DNA of 64,000 nt from CAYNHQ01 sp964397255 (GCA_964397255.1 CAYNHQ010000003.1:62001-126000); one strand, 5' to 3'; positions 16,705 through 26,139 are shown, counted from the first letter of the stretch. Notes: generated by a model from the letters alone, not told the origin. A program made the numbers and translations.

Positions 16705-16896
16705 CTATGCGAAGTCGCGATCCATCACGGTCTTGCGCCCGTCACTTTGGGCGCGAGCGATGGCTTGATCGCAAAGCGAACGAATCCGATCGGAAAGAGC
16801 ATCCAGCACACTCGCCGACGTATTCATCGACGACTTGGTTCGGATATATCCTTTCACTTTCGACGCTACAACCAACACTTCTTTTTTCTCATCCAT
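16705..16896 (-). CDS. Single-domain bacterial histone (Bd0055-like)
   Basis: 63-residue protein made of one histone fold. SKVKGYIRTKSS is helix 1, MNTSASVLDALSDRIRSLC is the long helix 2 and IARAQSDGRKTVMDRDF is the helix 3 region. The RKTVxxxDF end and the NTSA/AQ-DGRKTVM spacing match the Bdellovibrio bacteriovorus histone Bd0055 and related short bacterial histones, which bind DNA as dimers. The ribosome site AGGAAGGAG is strong, consistent with abundant expression. It ends two bases before the SulP transporter start. It is shorter at the C-terminus than archaeal histones. Confidence 0.88.
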   Translation of the reverse strand: MDEKKEVLVVASKVKGYIRTKSSMNTSASVLDALSDRIRSLCDQAIARAQSDGRKTVMDRDFA

Positions 16897-16955
16897 CTCT
16901 AATGCTCCTTCCTAAAATCGGTTAAAAACAATTCGGTATTCTGTCACAAACGCGA

Positions 16956-18902
16956 TTAACGGCAAGAATCAGGTCGATTTCGAATTAATTCGTCCACTAC
17001 GGCGGGGTCGGCCAGTGTCGATGTATCCCCCAAATCGGCAGTACGATTCTCGGCGACCTTTCGTAAAATTCGCCGCATGATCTTTCCAGACCGTGTTTTG
17101 GGAAGCGCCGGCGCCCATTGAATGACATCTGGTGCGGCGATAGGGCCGATTTCCTGCCTAACCCATTTGATCAATTCGGCTCGAAGAGCATCGCTGGAAT
17201 CCACTCCCGCCTTAAGCGTTACGAACGCGTAAATACCCTGTCCCTTGACATCATGGGGCATTCCAACCACCGCCGCTTCCGCCACATTCTTATTTCCCAC
17301 TAGGGCACTTTCAATTTCAGCCGTGCCCAAACGATGCCCTGCCACATTGAGAACGTCATCCACTCTCCCCGTCACCCAATAATCGCCATCGATGTCACGG
17401 CGGGCCCCGTCACCGGTGAAATATTTGCCTCGATACTGAGAAAAATACGTCTGAACAAATCGGGGATGATCCCGATACAGGGTTCGTGCCTGGCCCGGCC
17501 AAGATGTGTTAATGCAAAGATTCCCTTGGGCTTGTCCCTGCAATTCTTTTCCCTGGTCATCCACAATGGATGGTCGAATTCCAAAGAGAGGCCTCGTGGC
17601 GCTCCCCGGTTTCAATTTGGTCGCCCCAGGCAAAGGAGAGATCAAAATTCCACCGGTTTCGGTCTGCCACCAGGTATCTACAATCGGGCAACGCTCGTCG
17701 CCCACCACCCGGTAATACCAAAGCCACGCTTCCGGATTGATCGGCTCGCCAACGCTTCCGAGAATTCTCAGACTCTTGCGCGAGGTTTTTTTCACCGGCG
17801 CATCTCCTTCGCGCATCAGTGTCCGTATGGCCGTGGGCGCCGTATAAAAGGTCGTAACATTGTGGCGATCCACCACATCCCAAAATCGCGAGGGCGAGGG
17901 ATACGTCGGGACTCCTTCAAACATGAGAGTCGTCGCGCCATTGGCCAGAGGACCATAGACCGTGTAGCTATGTCCGGTGACCCAACCGACATCCGCCGTA
18001 CACCAATAGATATCGCCGTCGTGATAATCGAAAACATATTGATGTGTCAGCGAGGCGTAGACGAGATAGCCCCCCGTCGTATGTAAAACTCCTTTTGGTT
18101 TGTTCGTCGAGCCGGAGGTGTAAAGAATGAAGAGGGGATCTTCAGCATCTATTGTTTCGGCGGGACAGTCTGCCGACATCTTGCCCGCAAGATCATGAAA
18201 CCAGATGTCGGTCTTCGGGTTCCAAGGAACTTTTTCCCCCGTATGTTTCACGACCAAGATTTTTTTCACCCACGGGCATTTGGATACCGCTTCGTCGACA
18301 TTTTTTTTGAGGTCGATGGTTTTATCGGCTCGCCTTCCCTGATCCGCTGTAATCACAACTTCACTTTGGGCATCTTCAATCCGCCCCGCGATTGAATCAG
18401 CGGAAAAACCGCCGAAAACCACCGAATGCACCGCTCCGATTCGTGCACATGCGAGCATGGCCATAGCGGCTTCCGGAATCATGGGGAGATAAATCGTGAC
18501 TCTATCCCCTTTCTTCACCCCTTGGGCTTTCAACACATTTGCCCATCGACACACACTTTCATGAAGCTCGCGATACGTAATGGCGCGAGACTTTTCGTTT
18601 GGGTCGTTCGGTTCCCAAAGAATCGCGACCTGATTACCTCGTTTCTTTAGATGCCGATCCAGGCAATTGAGGCTGACATTGAGCTTTCCCCCTTCAAACC
18701 ATCGGATATGAACATCGCCTTCAAAACTCCAGTCGCTCACCTTTTTCCAGGGGGCAATCCAGTCGATCCTTTTAGCCTGCTCGCTCCAGAACAAATCCGG
18801 ATTTCGAATTGATTCTTCGTAGAGAGACCGATATTGCGATCCATTACACCAGGTCCGCTTCGACCACTCCGGTTTCACATCAATCACTTTTCCCGTTGTC
18901 AC
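16956..18902 (-). CDS. acs: Acetyl-CoA synthetase (AMP-forming)
   Basis: Activates acetate with ATP and CoA to acetyl-CoA and AMP in the cytoplasm. 648 residues, full length. The signature runs are GGFSADSIAGRI, the adenylation loop YTSGSTNKPKG (Asn at a position more often Gly), DTWWQTETGGI, the hinge TGRVDDVLNVAGHR, and PKTRSGKIMRR near the C-terminus. PKTRSGKIMRR holds the lysine that is acetylated in characterised enzymes. The start is a GTG at 18902 with a G-rich site close upstream. A start at a nearby GTG (18887) cannot be excluded. Divergent from the TlpA-like gene with a 55-bp gap. Confidence 0.97.
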   Translation of the reverse strand: MTTGKVIDVKPEWSKRTWCNGSQYRSLYEESIRNPDLFWSEQAKRIDWIAPWKKVSDWSFEGDVHIRWFEGGKLNVSLNCLDRHLKKRGNQVAILWEPNDPNEKSRAITYRELHESVCRWANVLKAQGVKKGDRVTIYLPMIPEAAMAMLACARIGAVHSVVFGGFSADSIAGRIEDAQSEVVITADQGRRADKTIDLKKNVDEAVSKCPWVKKILVVKHTGEKVPWNPKTDIWFHDLAGKMSADCPAETIDAEDPLFILYTSGSTNKPKGVLHTTGGYLVYASLTHQYVFDYHDGDIYWCTADVGWVTGHSYTVYGPLANGATTLMFEGVPTYPSPSRFWDVVDRHNVTTFYTAPTAIRTLMREGDAPVKKTSRKSLRILGSVGEPINPEAWLWYYRVVGDERCPIVDTWWQTETGGILISPLPGATKLKPGSATRPLFGIRPSIVDDQGKELQGQAQGNLCINTSWPGQARTLYRDHPRFVQTYFSQYRGKYFTGDGARRDIDGDYWVTGRVDDVLNVAGHRLGTAEIESALVGNKNVAEAAVVGMPHDVKGQGIYAFVTLKAGVDSSDALRAELIKWVRQEIGPIAAPDVIQWAPALPKTRSGKIMRRILRKVAENRTADLGDTSTLADPAVVDELIRNRPDSCR

Positions 18903-18957
18903 AACCCCCTCATATCGAATTCTTTCTTGATTCCAAGAACTCTCTTATAGAGGGGGG

Positions 18958-19479
18958 ATGCATTGGACTTGGACCCCTATCCTCTGCTTGCTTCTGACGG
19001 GCTGCCTTTCCCTTCCGCCGGCCACTCCCGTTCCTCCTGATTTTTCGCCGATTACCAGCGCCGAAGTGCCGGAATTGGCTCGAAACGGAAACGGCCAAGT
19101 GACATTCGTAAATATTTGGGCGACCTGGTGCCCCCCATGTAAAGAGGAACTTCCGGATCTTTTACGGTTGGAACGTGATTACAAAAACCAAGGGGTCAAA
19201 CTCGTTTTGGTATCGGCCGATTTTGAGTCGCAACATCAGGCAGCTCGAGAGTTTCTCTCTCAGATCGGAGTCACCTTTCCCACTTATTATAAGAACGAGT
19301 CGGACAACGAATTTATCAGCGGCATATACAAAGAGTGGTCGGGGGCACTTCCGGTAACGCTCCTATACGATTCTTCCGGACAAGTACGACACTTCTGGTA
19401 TAGCCAAGATGTTTACGCCAATTTCGAGCGCGTTTTGTTAGCTATATTTCCTGAAATTCAGAGGAGAAAAAATGAATAA
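18958..19479 (+). CDS. TlpA/ResA-like thioredoxin lipoprotein
   Basis: 173 residues. A lipoprotein signal peptide ends in LLLTGC (Cys16 acylated). A thioredoxin fold follows with the redox motif WATWCPPCKEELPDL, a TlpA/ResA signature, and a cis-Pro region GALPVTLLYD. It should be a periplasmic membrane-tethered disulfide reductase, for example in cytochrome c or thiol maintenance. The ATG follows an AGAGGGGGG stretch. Its end overlaps the next thioredoxin-fold gene by eight bases, so they are co-translated. Confidence 0.92.
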   Translation: MHWTWTPILCLLLTGCLSLPPATPVPPDFSPITSAEVPELARNGNGQVTFVNIWATWCPPCKEELPDLLRLERDYKNQGVKLVLVSADFESQHQAAREFLSQIGVTFPTYYKNESDNEFISGIYKEWSGALPVTLLYDSSGQVRHFWYSQDVYANFERVLLAIFPEIQRRKNE

Positions 19480-20059
19480 ATTTCTTTTGACGGCGTTTCT
19501 ACTTTTCGCCACGCAGGCCTACCCCATCGCCATCGGAGATTCTTTGCCGAAATCAACGGAGAAACTGAAAAATATCGATGAAAAAGAATCCACCCTCGAA
19601 GGATTTGTGGGGAAAAAAGGAACTCTTGTGATTTTCTCTTGCAACCACTGCCCCTGGGCGAAGGCCTGGGAAGATCGGATTGCCGCCCTCGGAAATAGTT
19701 ATCGAACGAAAGAAATCGGCGTCGTCATGATCAATTCGAACGATCCGACAAACAATGAAATCGATAACTTCGATGGAATGAAAACAAGAGCTAAAGAGAA
19801 GGGTTTTCAATTTCCATATGTTATGGATGGAACATCCAATATGGCTCGCCTTTTCGGAGCGCAGCGAACCCCCGAGGTGTTTCTTTTTGATGGCAAAGGC
19901 AGGCTCGTTTATCACGGGACGATTGATGACAATGCGGAGAAACCTGATCAGGTCAAAAAAACGTATTTGAAAAACGCCTTGGACCAAGTCGTGAACGGCA
20001 AACCCGTCACGGTCAGTAGCACCAAAGCCATCGGCTGTTCGATCAAGTTCAGGAAGTAG
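19472..20059 (+). CDS. Exported thioredoxin-fold (AhpC/TSA-like) protein
   Basis: 195 residues with a signal peptide (MNKFLLTAFLLFATQAYP, cut before IAIGD). The redoxin domain has a CNHCPWAKAWEDR motif (Cys57 and Cys60) in place of the usual thioredoxin WCGPC. It also has NSNDPTNNEIDNFDGMKTRA, PYVMDG, and the cis-Pro TPEVFLFD. CNHCPW is typical of a redoxin subgroup found next to other thioredoxin-like proteins. The function is probably periplasmic thiol chemistry paired with the upstream TlpA-like lipoprotein. Confidence 0.88.
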   Translation: MNKFLLTAFLLFATQAYPIAIGDSLPKSTEKLKNIDEKESTLEGFVGKKGTLVIFSCNHCPWAKAWEDRIAALGNSYRTKEIGVVMINSNDPTNNEIDNFDGMKTRAKEKGFQFPYVMDGTSNMARLFGAQRTPEVFLFDGKGRLVYHGTIDDNAEKPDQVKKTYLKNALDQVVNGKPVTVSSTKAIGCSIKFRK

Positions 20060-20159
20060 ATAGAGCCATCTCCGCTCGCGGCCCCGGCATCTGGAGCCTG
20101 GATCAGTTTTGTACGAAATGGACCCCAAGACCTTTGAGTTATGAGCCCGATGCGCTAGC

Positions 20160-20468
20160 ATGTATAATGATCAGGTGATTGATTTTGGGACACTAGGGAA
20201 GGATTTCCGCCGGCCGATTGAAGAATTGGGGAAAAAGTATGGCGTTGGGAATATACGCGTTTTCGGTTCGGTAGCTCGAGGCGAAGAACATGCCGGAAGC
20301 GATCTCGATTTACTTGTGAGCGTGGAGCCAGGTCGAACCCTTCTCGATCTTGTTGGTTTTGAACAAGATGTGTCATCCCTACTTAATATTCGTGTTCAAG
20401 CGATTTCAGAACGTGCGGTTAGTCCCTACATGAAAGCGCGTGTTCTTGCTGAAGCTCGCCCGCTATGA
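20160..20468 (+). CDS. MntA-type minimal nucleotidyltransferase (antitoxin-like)
   Basis: 102 residues of the minimal nucleotidyltransferase family: VFGSVARGEEHAGSDLDLLV supplies the G-S catalytic motif and both metal-binding aspartates. Members pair with HEPN proteins as type VII toxin-antitoxin modules, the transferase AMPylating the HEPN toxin. Here the stop overlaps an ATG that opens only a 29-codon HEPN tail. The catalytic residues look intact. The 100 bp upstream (20060-20159) shows no gene. Confidence 0.85.
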   Translation: MYNDQVIDFGTLGKDFRRPIEELGKKYGVGNIRVFGSVARGEEHAGSDLDLLVSVEPGRTLLDLVGFEQDVSSLLNIRVQAISERAVSPYMKARVLAEARPL

Positions 20469-20554
20469 ATGATATTGATCTTACGTTGGTCTGGGATGTT
20501 GTTGAGAAGTATCTGCCGGACCTTAAACGGATAGTTTCAGAAGCCCTCATATAA
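20465..20554 (+). pseudogene. HEPN (DUF86/HepT) C-terminal remnant
   Basis: A 29-codon frame, MNDIDLTLVWDVVEKYLP then DLKRIVSEALI, begins inside the mntA stop codon (ATGA). This is the final helix of DUF86/HepT proteins (usual form IDLxIVWDIVExxLPxLxxxI). The R-x4-6-H RNase motif and the four-helix core are absent, so an internal deletion removed most of the toxin while preserving the junction with mntA. Confidence 0.7.
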
Positions 20555-20575
20555 AAGCATCGCTCTTTAGGCGAA

Positions 20576-21082
20576 TTACTTTTTCTGAAGTTTTTCGAGT
20601 TCGGTGGCGACGTCGTGGGCGTTGAGGGCCGGGTCGACATTCTCCATGATCGAACGAATTTTTAGCTCGGGATCAATGAGAAACGTCCAGCGTTTTGCAA
20701 ATCCCACCATTCCCGCCACACCGTAGGATTGAATAATCTTCCCTTCGGGGTCCGCCAGGAGCGGAAAATTCAAATGATACTTGTCGGTAAATTTTTTCTG
20801 TGACTCGACGGAATCTTTGCTGACACCAAAGACTTCGGCTCCTTTTTCATGGATGACTTTAATACTGTCGCGAAACGCACAAGCCTGCTTCGTGCAGCCG
20901 GGAGTATCGGCCTTCGGATAAAAGTAAAGAACCGTCCACTTCCCCTTCCGATTGGCCATATTGAATGCCTCTCCGGAAGCTATTTGGGTTTTAAACGTCG
21001 GAGCCGGGCTCCCGACTTTTAGGCCTTCTGCCGCCGAACTCGAACCACCGAAGAGACCCGTAAGAATAGATGTAAGTGCCAT
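20576..21082 (-). CDS. bcp: Peroxiredoxin of the Bcp/PrxQ type
   Basis: 168 residues. The peroxidatic Cys is in DTPGCTKQACAFRD, with the resolving Cys five residues later as in alpha-2 type PrxQ/Bcp. GVSKDSVESQKKF and FPLLADPEGKI complete the family pattern. It reduces hydroperoxides with thioredoxin as donor. The N-terminus MALTSILTGLFGGSSSAAEG looks like a signal peptide, so the protein may act in the periplasm. The ATG at 21082 has GGAG upstream; the longer frame from 21109 overlaps typA. It follows typA by 19 bases. Confidence 0.93.
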   Translation of the reverse strand: MALTSILTGLFGGSSSAAEGLKVGSPAPTFKTQIASGEAFNMANRKGKWTVLYFYPKADTPGCTKQACAFRDSIKVIHEKGAEVFGVSKDSVESQKKFTDKYHLNFPLLADPEGKIIQSYGVAGMVGFAKRWTFLIDPELKIRSIMENVDPALNAHDVATELEKLQKK

Positions 21083-21101
21083 AATTCTCCTTAATCGAAG
21101 T

Positions 21102-22979
21102 TTATACACGCTCAGATCGTTTCACGGAGCGGAGATTTTTGGGAAGGATTTTTTTTCGAAGGCGGATCATCTTCGGCGTGACTTCAATCCATTCGTCTTC
21201 ATCGATCCATTCAATCGATTGCTCCAGTGACATCGACCGAATTCCAGCCAAAGTTACAAGGACTTCCGCATGCGCAGCTCGAATATTGGTGAGCTTTTTC
21301 TCCCGGCAGGCGTTTACATTGAGATCGGTGTCTTTACTGTGCTCACCGACAATCATCCCCTCATACACTTTAATGCCGGGACCGAAAAAAAGCATCCCCC
21401 GATCTTCCAAACCCAAGAGGCCGTATTCCACCGTTTCCCCCTCCCGATCGGATACCAACGCGCCATTGGTCCGATGAGGAACATCTCCTTTATGAGTCTC
21501 GTATCCTACAAATTCGGTGCTAAAGAGCCCCTGCCCCCGAGTCGCCGTGAGATAACGTGATCGAATTCCCAGGAGGCCACGAGTCGGGATTTTGATTTCA
21601 AGGCGGACTCGATTGGCTCCCCCACCCGGCCGATGGGCATGCGATTCAAATTTCGTCAGTATCCCTTTGCGGCGTTGGAACATCTGCGTAACATCACCTG
21701 CAAATTCCTCCGGAAGGTCTAATACAGCAAGTTCCACAGGTTCAAGAACGCCACCACTTGCATCCTCTTTAAAAAGAACCACCGGTTTACCGACCATGAA
21801 TTCAAATCCTTCGCGCCGCATTTGCTCGATTAAAATGGCGAGTTGCAACTCTCCCCGTCCCAAAATTCGGAATTGATCTGGAACCTCTAATTCTTCAAAT
21901 CGAAGCGCGACATTCTGACGAACTTCGCGCAGCAATCGTTCGCGAAGCTTTCGCGATTGAATCGCCTCCCCCTCTTGGCCGGAGAATGGAGATGTATTGA
22001 CGGAAAAAATCATGCCGAGCGTCGGCTTTTCCACAGAGATTCGGGAAAGTGCCGGAATCTCCTCGCTGGACGTCAATGTATCGCCGATTTCGAATGTCTC
22101 GACTCCGGCAATAAGACCGATATCTCCCGCCGAAAGATCTTCGACTTCCTCTTGTTTCAAGCCTTCGAAGGTGTAAATCCGCAGCGCTGAAAATGAAGTC
22201 TCTTTTGGCTCGCCGTTCGAGTCGATGCCGCGCAATAGAAGTTTGTCGTTTTTTTTCACCAAACCGGCCGATACGCGGCCGATCGCCAAGCGGCCGACGT
22301 AGTCGGAATACGAAAGATTTGAAACGAGCATTTGAAAGCCAGAAACATTCGTCAAACGTGGCGACGGCACCTGATTCAAAATCAAATCGAAGAGCGGCTT
22401 GAGGGATCCGCTCTTCTTCTTCGAAAGAAGATCCTCAATCTCGTGCACGTAGGGAGTGCACCATCCTTCTCGACTGCACGCATAAATGATCGGAAATTCC
22501 GCCTGCTGATCAGACGCCCCAAGTTCTACAAATAAATCAAATACTTGATTCATCACTTCTTGAATTCTTCGAGGGTCGCATTCGGGTCGGTCCACTTTAT
22601 TAATGACGAGAATCACTCGATGGCCGTGGCCGAGAGCTTTTTGAAGAACAAACCTTGTCTGAGGGAGCGGTCCTTCCGCCGCATCGACGAGAAGAATCGC
22701 GCCATCCACCATTCCCAATATCCGCTCCACCTCTCCCCCAAAGTCGGCGTGACCTGGGGTATCTACAATATTGATTTTCGTATCACCCACGCGAACCGAA
22801 GTGTTCTTCGCGAGAATCGTGATCCCCCGCTCTCGCTCCAGATCCATCGAATCCATGACCCGCTCACCGATGGTTTGATGTTGGGCAAAGGTTCCGGCCT
22901 GGCGCAGCAAAAAATCGACGAGCGTCGTTTTTCCGTGGTCCACGTGGGCGATGATGCAGACGTTTCGTAAGTTCAGCAT
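21102..22979 (-). CDS. typA: Ribosome-associated GTPase TypA/BipA
   Basis: 625-residue translational GTPase that assists 50S assembly and stress or cold adaptation. G1 is AHVDHGKTT near residue 10, followed by the effector region RERGITILAKNT, G3 DTPGHADFGGEV and G4 NKVDRPECDP. The C-terminal TypA domain has GLLGIRSRYLTATRGQG, then TEFVGYE and the conserved KKLTNIRAA. Full length. It heads a pair with bcp. Confidence 0.97.
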   Translation of the reverse strand: MLNLRNVCIIAHVDHGKTTLVDFLLRQAGTFAQHQTIGERVMDSMDLERERGITILAKNTSVRVGDTKINIVDTPGHADFGGEVERILGMVDGAILLVDAAEGPLPQTRFVLQKALGHGHRVILVINKVDRPECDPRRIQEVMNQVFDLFVELGASDQQAEFPIIYACSREGWCTPYVHEIEDLLSKKKSGSLKPLFDLILNQVPSPRLTNVSGFQMLVSNLSYSDYVGRLAIGRVSAGLVKKNDKLLLRGIDSNGEPKETSFSALRIYTFEGLKQEEVEDLSAGDIGLIAGVETFEIGDTLTSSEEIPALSRISVEKPTLGMIFSVNTSPFSGQEGEAIQSRKLRERLLREVRQNVALRFEELEVPDQFRILGRGELQLAILIEQMRREGFEFMVGKPVVLFKEDASGGVLEPVELAVLDLPEEFAGDVTQMFQRRKGILTKFESHAHRPGGGANRVRLEIKIPTRGLLGIRSRYLTATRGQGLFSTEFVGYETHKGDVPHRTNGALVSDREGETVEYGLLGLEDRGMLFFGPGIKVYEGMIVGEHSKDTDLNVNACREKKLTNIRAAHAEVLVTLAGIRSMSLEQSIEWIDEDEWIEVTPKMIRLRKKILPKNLRSVKRSERV

Positions 22980-23035
22980 ACGTTTTAGGGCGCGCGCTTG
23001 TAGCTTAAATCCTATACTTCTGCCATCTTTCGGTC

Positions 23036-23827
23036 ATGCCGAATGTCTCCGGTATCTATATATATCCGATCAAGTCCTGCGGAGGTATCTCACTTTCGAC
23101 TTGCCAGGTTACTCGTCGCGGTCTGGCCGATGACCGTCGTTGGATGCTCGTCGACCCCCGTGGAGAGTTTTTAACCCAGCGAACTCTCCCTCGAATGTCG
23201 CTGATTCGAACGGAAATTTATCAGGGAAATTTTCAAGTTACCGCGCCCGGCCTCGCCGCGTTTTCACTTCCGAATAAACCCAAAGGAAAAACCATTCATG
23301 TCAATGTTTGGGGGGATGTCGGACACGCCGTCGACAGCGGCGATGAAACCGCCAAATGGTTCACCCGATTTTTGGAAACACCTTGCCGTCTCGTTTATCA
23401 ACCCCAGAACGAGATTCGTGAAATTCACGAAGGAATCGAACCGGAGCGAAATACCGTGAGTTATGCCGATCGTTACCCTCTTTTGGTCCTATCCGAGGCC
23501 TCGCTCTCCGACCTCAATTCTCGGCTAAAGAATAAAATCGGAATGGAGCGATTTCGACCCAATATTGTAGTTTCGGGAACAAGACCTTTTGATGAAGATG
23601 ATTGGCATGTTATTACGATTAACGACGTTAAGCTCGAAATTCATAAATCCTGCATTCGGTGCACGATTCCCACGGTCAACCCCCAAACCGGGGTGATGGG
23701 TAAAGAGCCTCTGACGACTTTGGCTACATATCGAAAGAACAACGGGAGCATTCATTTCGGTCAAAACGCCATCCCCTACAGCCTTGGAATCCTTCACGTG
23801 GGGAACGAAATCACCATCAATTCTTGA
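23036..23827 (+). CDS. MOSC domain protein (YcbX/mARC-like)
   Basis: 263 residues: an N-terminal beta-barrel MOSC_N domain (YIYPIKSCGGISL, GLADDRRWMLVD) followed by the MOSC domain with FRPNIVVSG and KSCIRCTIPTVNP. In YcbX and mARC the conserved Cys of this region binds the molybdenum cofactor, and the enzymes reduce N-hydroxylated compounds. That chemistry is likely here but the reductase partner is not in the window. First of four closely spaced plus-strand genes ending with galE. Confidence 0.92.
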   Translation: MPNVSGIYIYPIKSCGGISLSTCQVTRRGLADDRRWMLVDPRGEFLTQRTLPRMSLIRTEIYQGNFQVTAPGLAAFSLPNKPKGKTIHVNVWGDVGHAVDSGDETAKWFTRFLETPCRLVYQPQNEIREIHEGIEPERNTVSYADRYPLLVLSEASLSDLNSRLKNKIGMERFRPNIVVSGTRPFDEDDWHVITINDVKLEIHKSCIRCTIPTVNPQTGVMGKEPLTTLATYRKNNGSIHFGQNAIPYSLGILHVGNEITINS

Positions 23828-23871
23828 CGGGGGCCGGAGTTCTGGTTCGATGCATTTTCTGGAGGCTGTAC

Positions 23872-25326
23872 ATGAGAGGTTTTTCTTCAGTCATTTTATC
23901 GATCGCGCTTTTGGCCAGTTGCTCCGATTCCGAGACCGACACGAATGATTTGGCTTCGCAAACTTTCCCCACCGATCTCGCGATCACTTCCCCCCTGGCA
24001 AATGGTTCGGCCGTGGAGGGATTGGTGAAGCTTTCCACTCGCGCTCAAACTTCCAGTGACACGAATATTCCCCTCCCCTTCGACGAAAAAAAGGATGAGA
24101 TTTCCAAACGCCTGATTCAACCCGATATCAGTGGGTGCGGCTTTACATCTACCCTCTTCCGGCCGGCTAAAGACGTAACATGTTATGGCCCCTCGATTTC
24201 GTATGAAAATCACCAAGACTTTAACTATTCGGTAAGCGGCGTCTTGCCCAATGGAGATGTCGGAATTTGGGACGAAAACGAAGGGAGTACGGGAGAAGCA
24301 TGCATCGCCGCAAAACTCAATGGGCTCATCGGAACGTTGCAGGGTCAACTCGATACAGCGGTCAATCTTTTTACTGGAATGCTGTGCGCAGCCAATGCCG
24401 GCGGAGAAGATGTTCTTCCCCTACCGAGTGAAACCAAAAACTTTCTATCGGTACTCACGGATGCAAAACTTCCGTATGACCTTACCACCGCAACCATTTC
24501 GCGGGAGAAAGAGAACGATACGGGTGGACATCCCATCTACATTTATGAAATGGCTGGAAAGGGTATCGACAGCAAAGCCATCGCGATTCATTTGCATCTC
24601 AAACATATTCCGCTGAACAAAACGAATTCAGTTTATAAAGGTAGACTCTGGTACACGCTCAACGGGCCATTGGCCGACCGGCCCCTCGCCTGCCAAGTAA
24701 CAAAGCAACTTCGTCAGTTCGCGGTATCTATTCTCTATGAAAAATCCTCCAAGGGTGTTCTCTTGTATCGCCTTAAACGCGCCGAATATTGTAGTGATAA
24801 AATCGATCCTTTCGACTCGAATAACGATGTCGATTCCGCCAGCAATTGGGTCTCGCAATTCAGCGATGGCACGTTTCAAATCGATACATCTAAGGAAACC
24901 GGTTCCTTTTCCTATGCATGGCAAGCGGGCACACCCGACGATAATTCGCGGACAATATTGGCGGAAATCAATTCCAACGGAAATGGCGGGCGATCAGGGT
25001 GTGGCTATTTCGGATTCGGGCCGAGGGTCCAAGATACGAACGTCGGAAATATCGACGGAATGATATGCAATTGGGCAGGACCCGGTGCCGTCCATGTGGT
25101 TCAACCGATCGTTCAACGTCAGTGCGTGACCTATAACTCGACGAAAAAACAATTTGTTTCCGACCCCGATACGTCGCGTATCACCTATGCGCCTACGAAC
25201 GCCTGCGACTCTTTTGATGATGGATTTGTCTTTGATGGAAATCCGGGACCCTTAACCAATAACCTTTTGCCCATTGCCGATATGCAGTTGGATGTGTCCG
25301 TTCCGCCACGACCAGGACAATTATAA
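23872..25326 (+). CDS. Hypothetical lipoprotein
   Basis: 484 residues from the ATG at 23872 (GGAG about ten bases upstream). The signal peptide ends in ALLASC, a lipobox with Cys17. The mature protein is mainly polar and beta-like, with scattered Cys pairs (SGCGF, SCGYFGFGP is read as GCGYFGFGP, DVTCYGP) that could form disulfides. No known domain is recognised. Probably anchored in the outer membrane. It is 45 bases downstream of the MOSC gene and ends three bases before a methyltransferase start. Confidence 0.75.
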   Translation: MRGFSSVILSIALLASCSDSETDTNDLASQTFPTDLAITSPLANGSAVEGLVKLSTRAQTSSDTNIPLPFDEKKDEISKRLIQPDISGCGFTSTLFRPAKDVTCYGPSISYENHQDFNYSVSGVLPNGDVGIWDENEGSTGEACIAAKLNGLIGTLQGQLDTAVNLFTGMLCAANAGGEDVLPLPSETKNFLSVLTDAKLPYDLTTATISREKENDTGGHPIYIYEMAGKGIDSKAIAIHLHLKHIPLNKTNSVYKGRLWYTLNGPLADRPLACQVTKQLRQFAVSILYEKSSKGVLLYRLKRAEYCSDKIDPFDSNNDVDSASNWVSQFSDGTFQIDTSKETGSFSYAWQAGTPDDNSRTILAEINSNGNGGRSGCGYFGFGPRVQDTNVGNIDGMICNWAGPGAVHVVQPIVQRQCVTYNSTKKQFVSDPDTSRITYAPTNACDSFDDGFVFDGNPGPLTNNLLPIADMQLDVSVPPRPGQL

Positions 25327-25329
25327 AAA

Positions 25330-26139
25330 TTGAAACTTCCTTCCAACCAAGACCTGTACGAGGCCTCGGTTCAAGACCCTGCGGCCGAAATCGACCAATT
25401 TGAGCGAATGTTTCGTCAGTGCGCGGGATATCGCCCTCTCTTCTTCCGAGAAGACTTTTGTTCTTCATTCGCTCTCTCCGTTGAGTGGGTCCGCCGGGGG
25501 AGAAAGCGGATCGCTCACGCCGTAGACCGCGACCCAAAAATTCTTTCTTTTGGCAGAAAAAAACATTTCCCACTTCTCACGCCCACCGAGCGAAAGAGAA
25601 TTTTTCTACATGAGGGAAACGTTTTAAAAGTCGCCACGCCCAAAGTTGATTTGATCGCTTCGTCGAATTTTGCCGTGTTTTATTTGAAAACAAGAAGCGA
25701 CCTCGTTCAATATTTCCAAAAATCATTTCAGAGACTTCGTCGCGGAGGAATGTTTTCGGTGGATCTCCTCGGCGGAATCGAGCAACAGTCGACCAACGTC
25801 ACGCGTACGAAGATGAAAATCGGCCACCTTTCTTACACATACGTTTGGGAGCAAGTCTCGTTCAATCCCATTAATAGCGAAGGGATTTTTCATATTCACT
25901 TTGAATTTCCCGATGGCAGCAAACGAAAAAGAGCTTTTACATACGATTGGCGAATTTGGTCGATTCAAGAGATTCGTGAAGCCATGAAGGAGGTCGGATT
26001 TCAGAAGACTTACGTCTACTGGGAAAGGGATGACGGCAAAGGAAGCGGGAATGGAGAGTTTTACCGAACCGAGAAAGAAGAAAATTGTGAGTCTTGGCTC
26101 GCCTATGTTGTCGGTTGCAAATTGAACAGCCCGGGCTAA
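25330..26139 (+). CDS. Putative SAM-dependent methyltransferase
   Basis: 269 residues from a TTG start three bases after the lipoprotein stop. Motifs are weak but ordered: REDFCSSFALSVEWVRRG for the SAM loop (Gly-rich loop degenerate), AVDRDP for the acidic residue after beta-2, GNVLKV, and SSNFAVFYL for motif IV, then RLRRGGMFSVDLLGG. The fold looks like a class I methyltransferase; substrate is unknown. It sits ten bases before galE in the same direction. Confidence 0.7.
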   Translation: MKLPSNQDLYEASVQDPAAEIDQFERMFRQCAGYRPLFFREDFCSSFALSVEWVRRGRKRIAHAVDRDPKILSFGRKKHFPLLTPTERKRIFLHEGNVLKVATPKVDLIASSNFAVFYLKTRSDLVQYFQKSFQRLRRGGMFSVDLLGGIEQQSTNVTRTKMKIGHLSYTYVWEQVSFNPINSEGIFHIHFEFPDGSKRKRAFTYDWRIWSIQEIREAMKEVGFQKTYVYWERDDGKGSGNGEFYRTEKEENCESWLAYVVGCKLNSPG

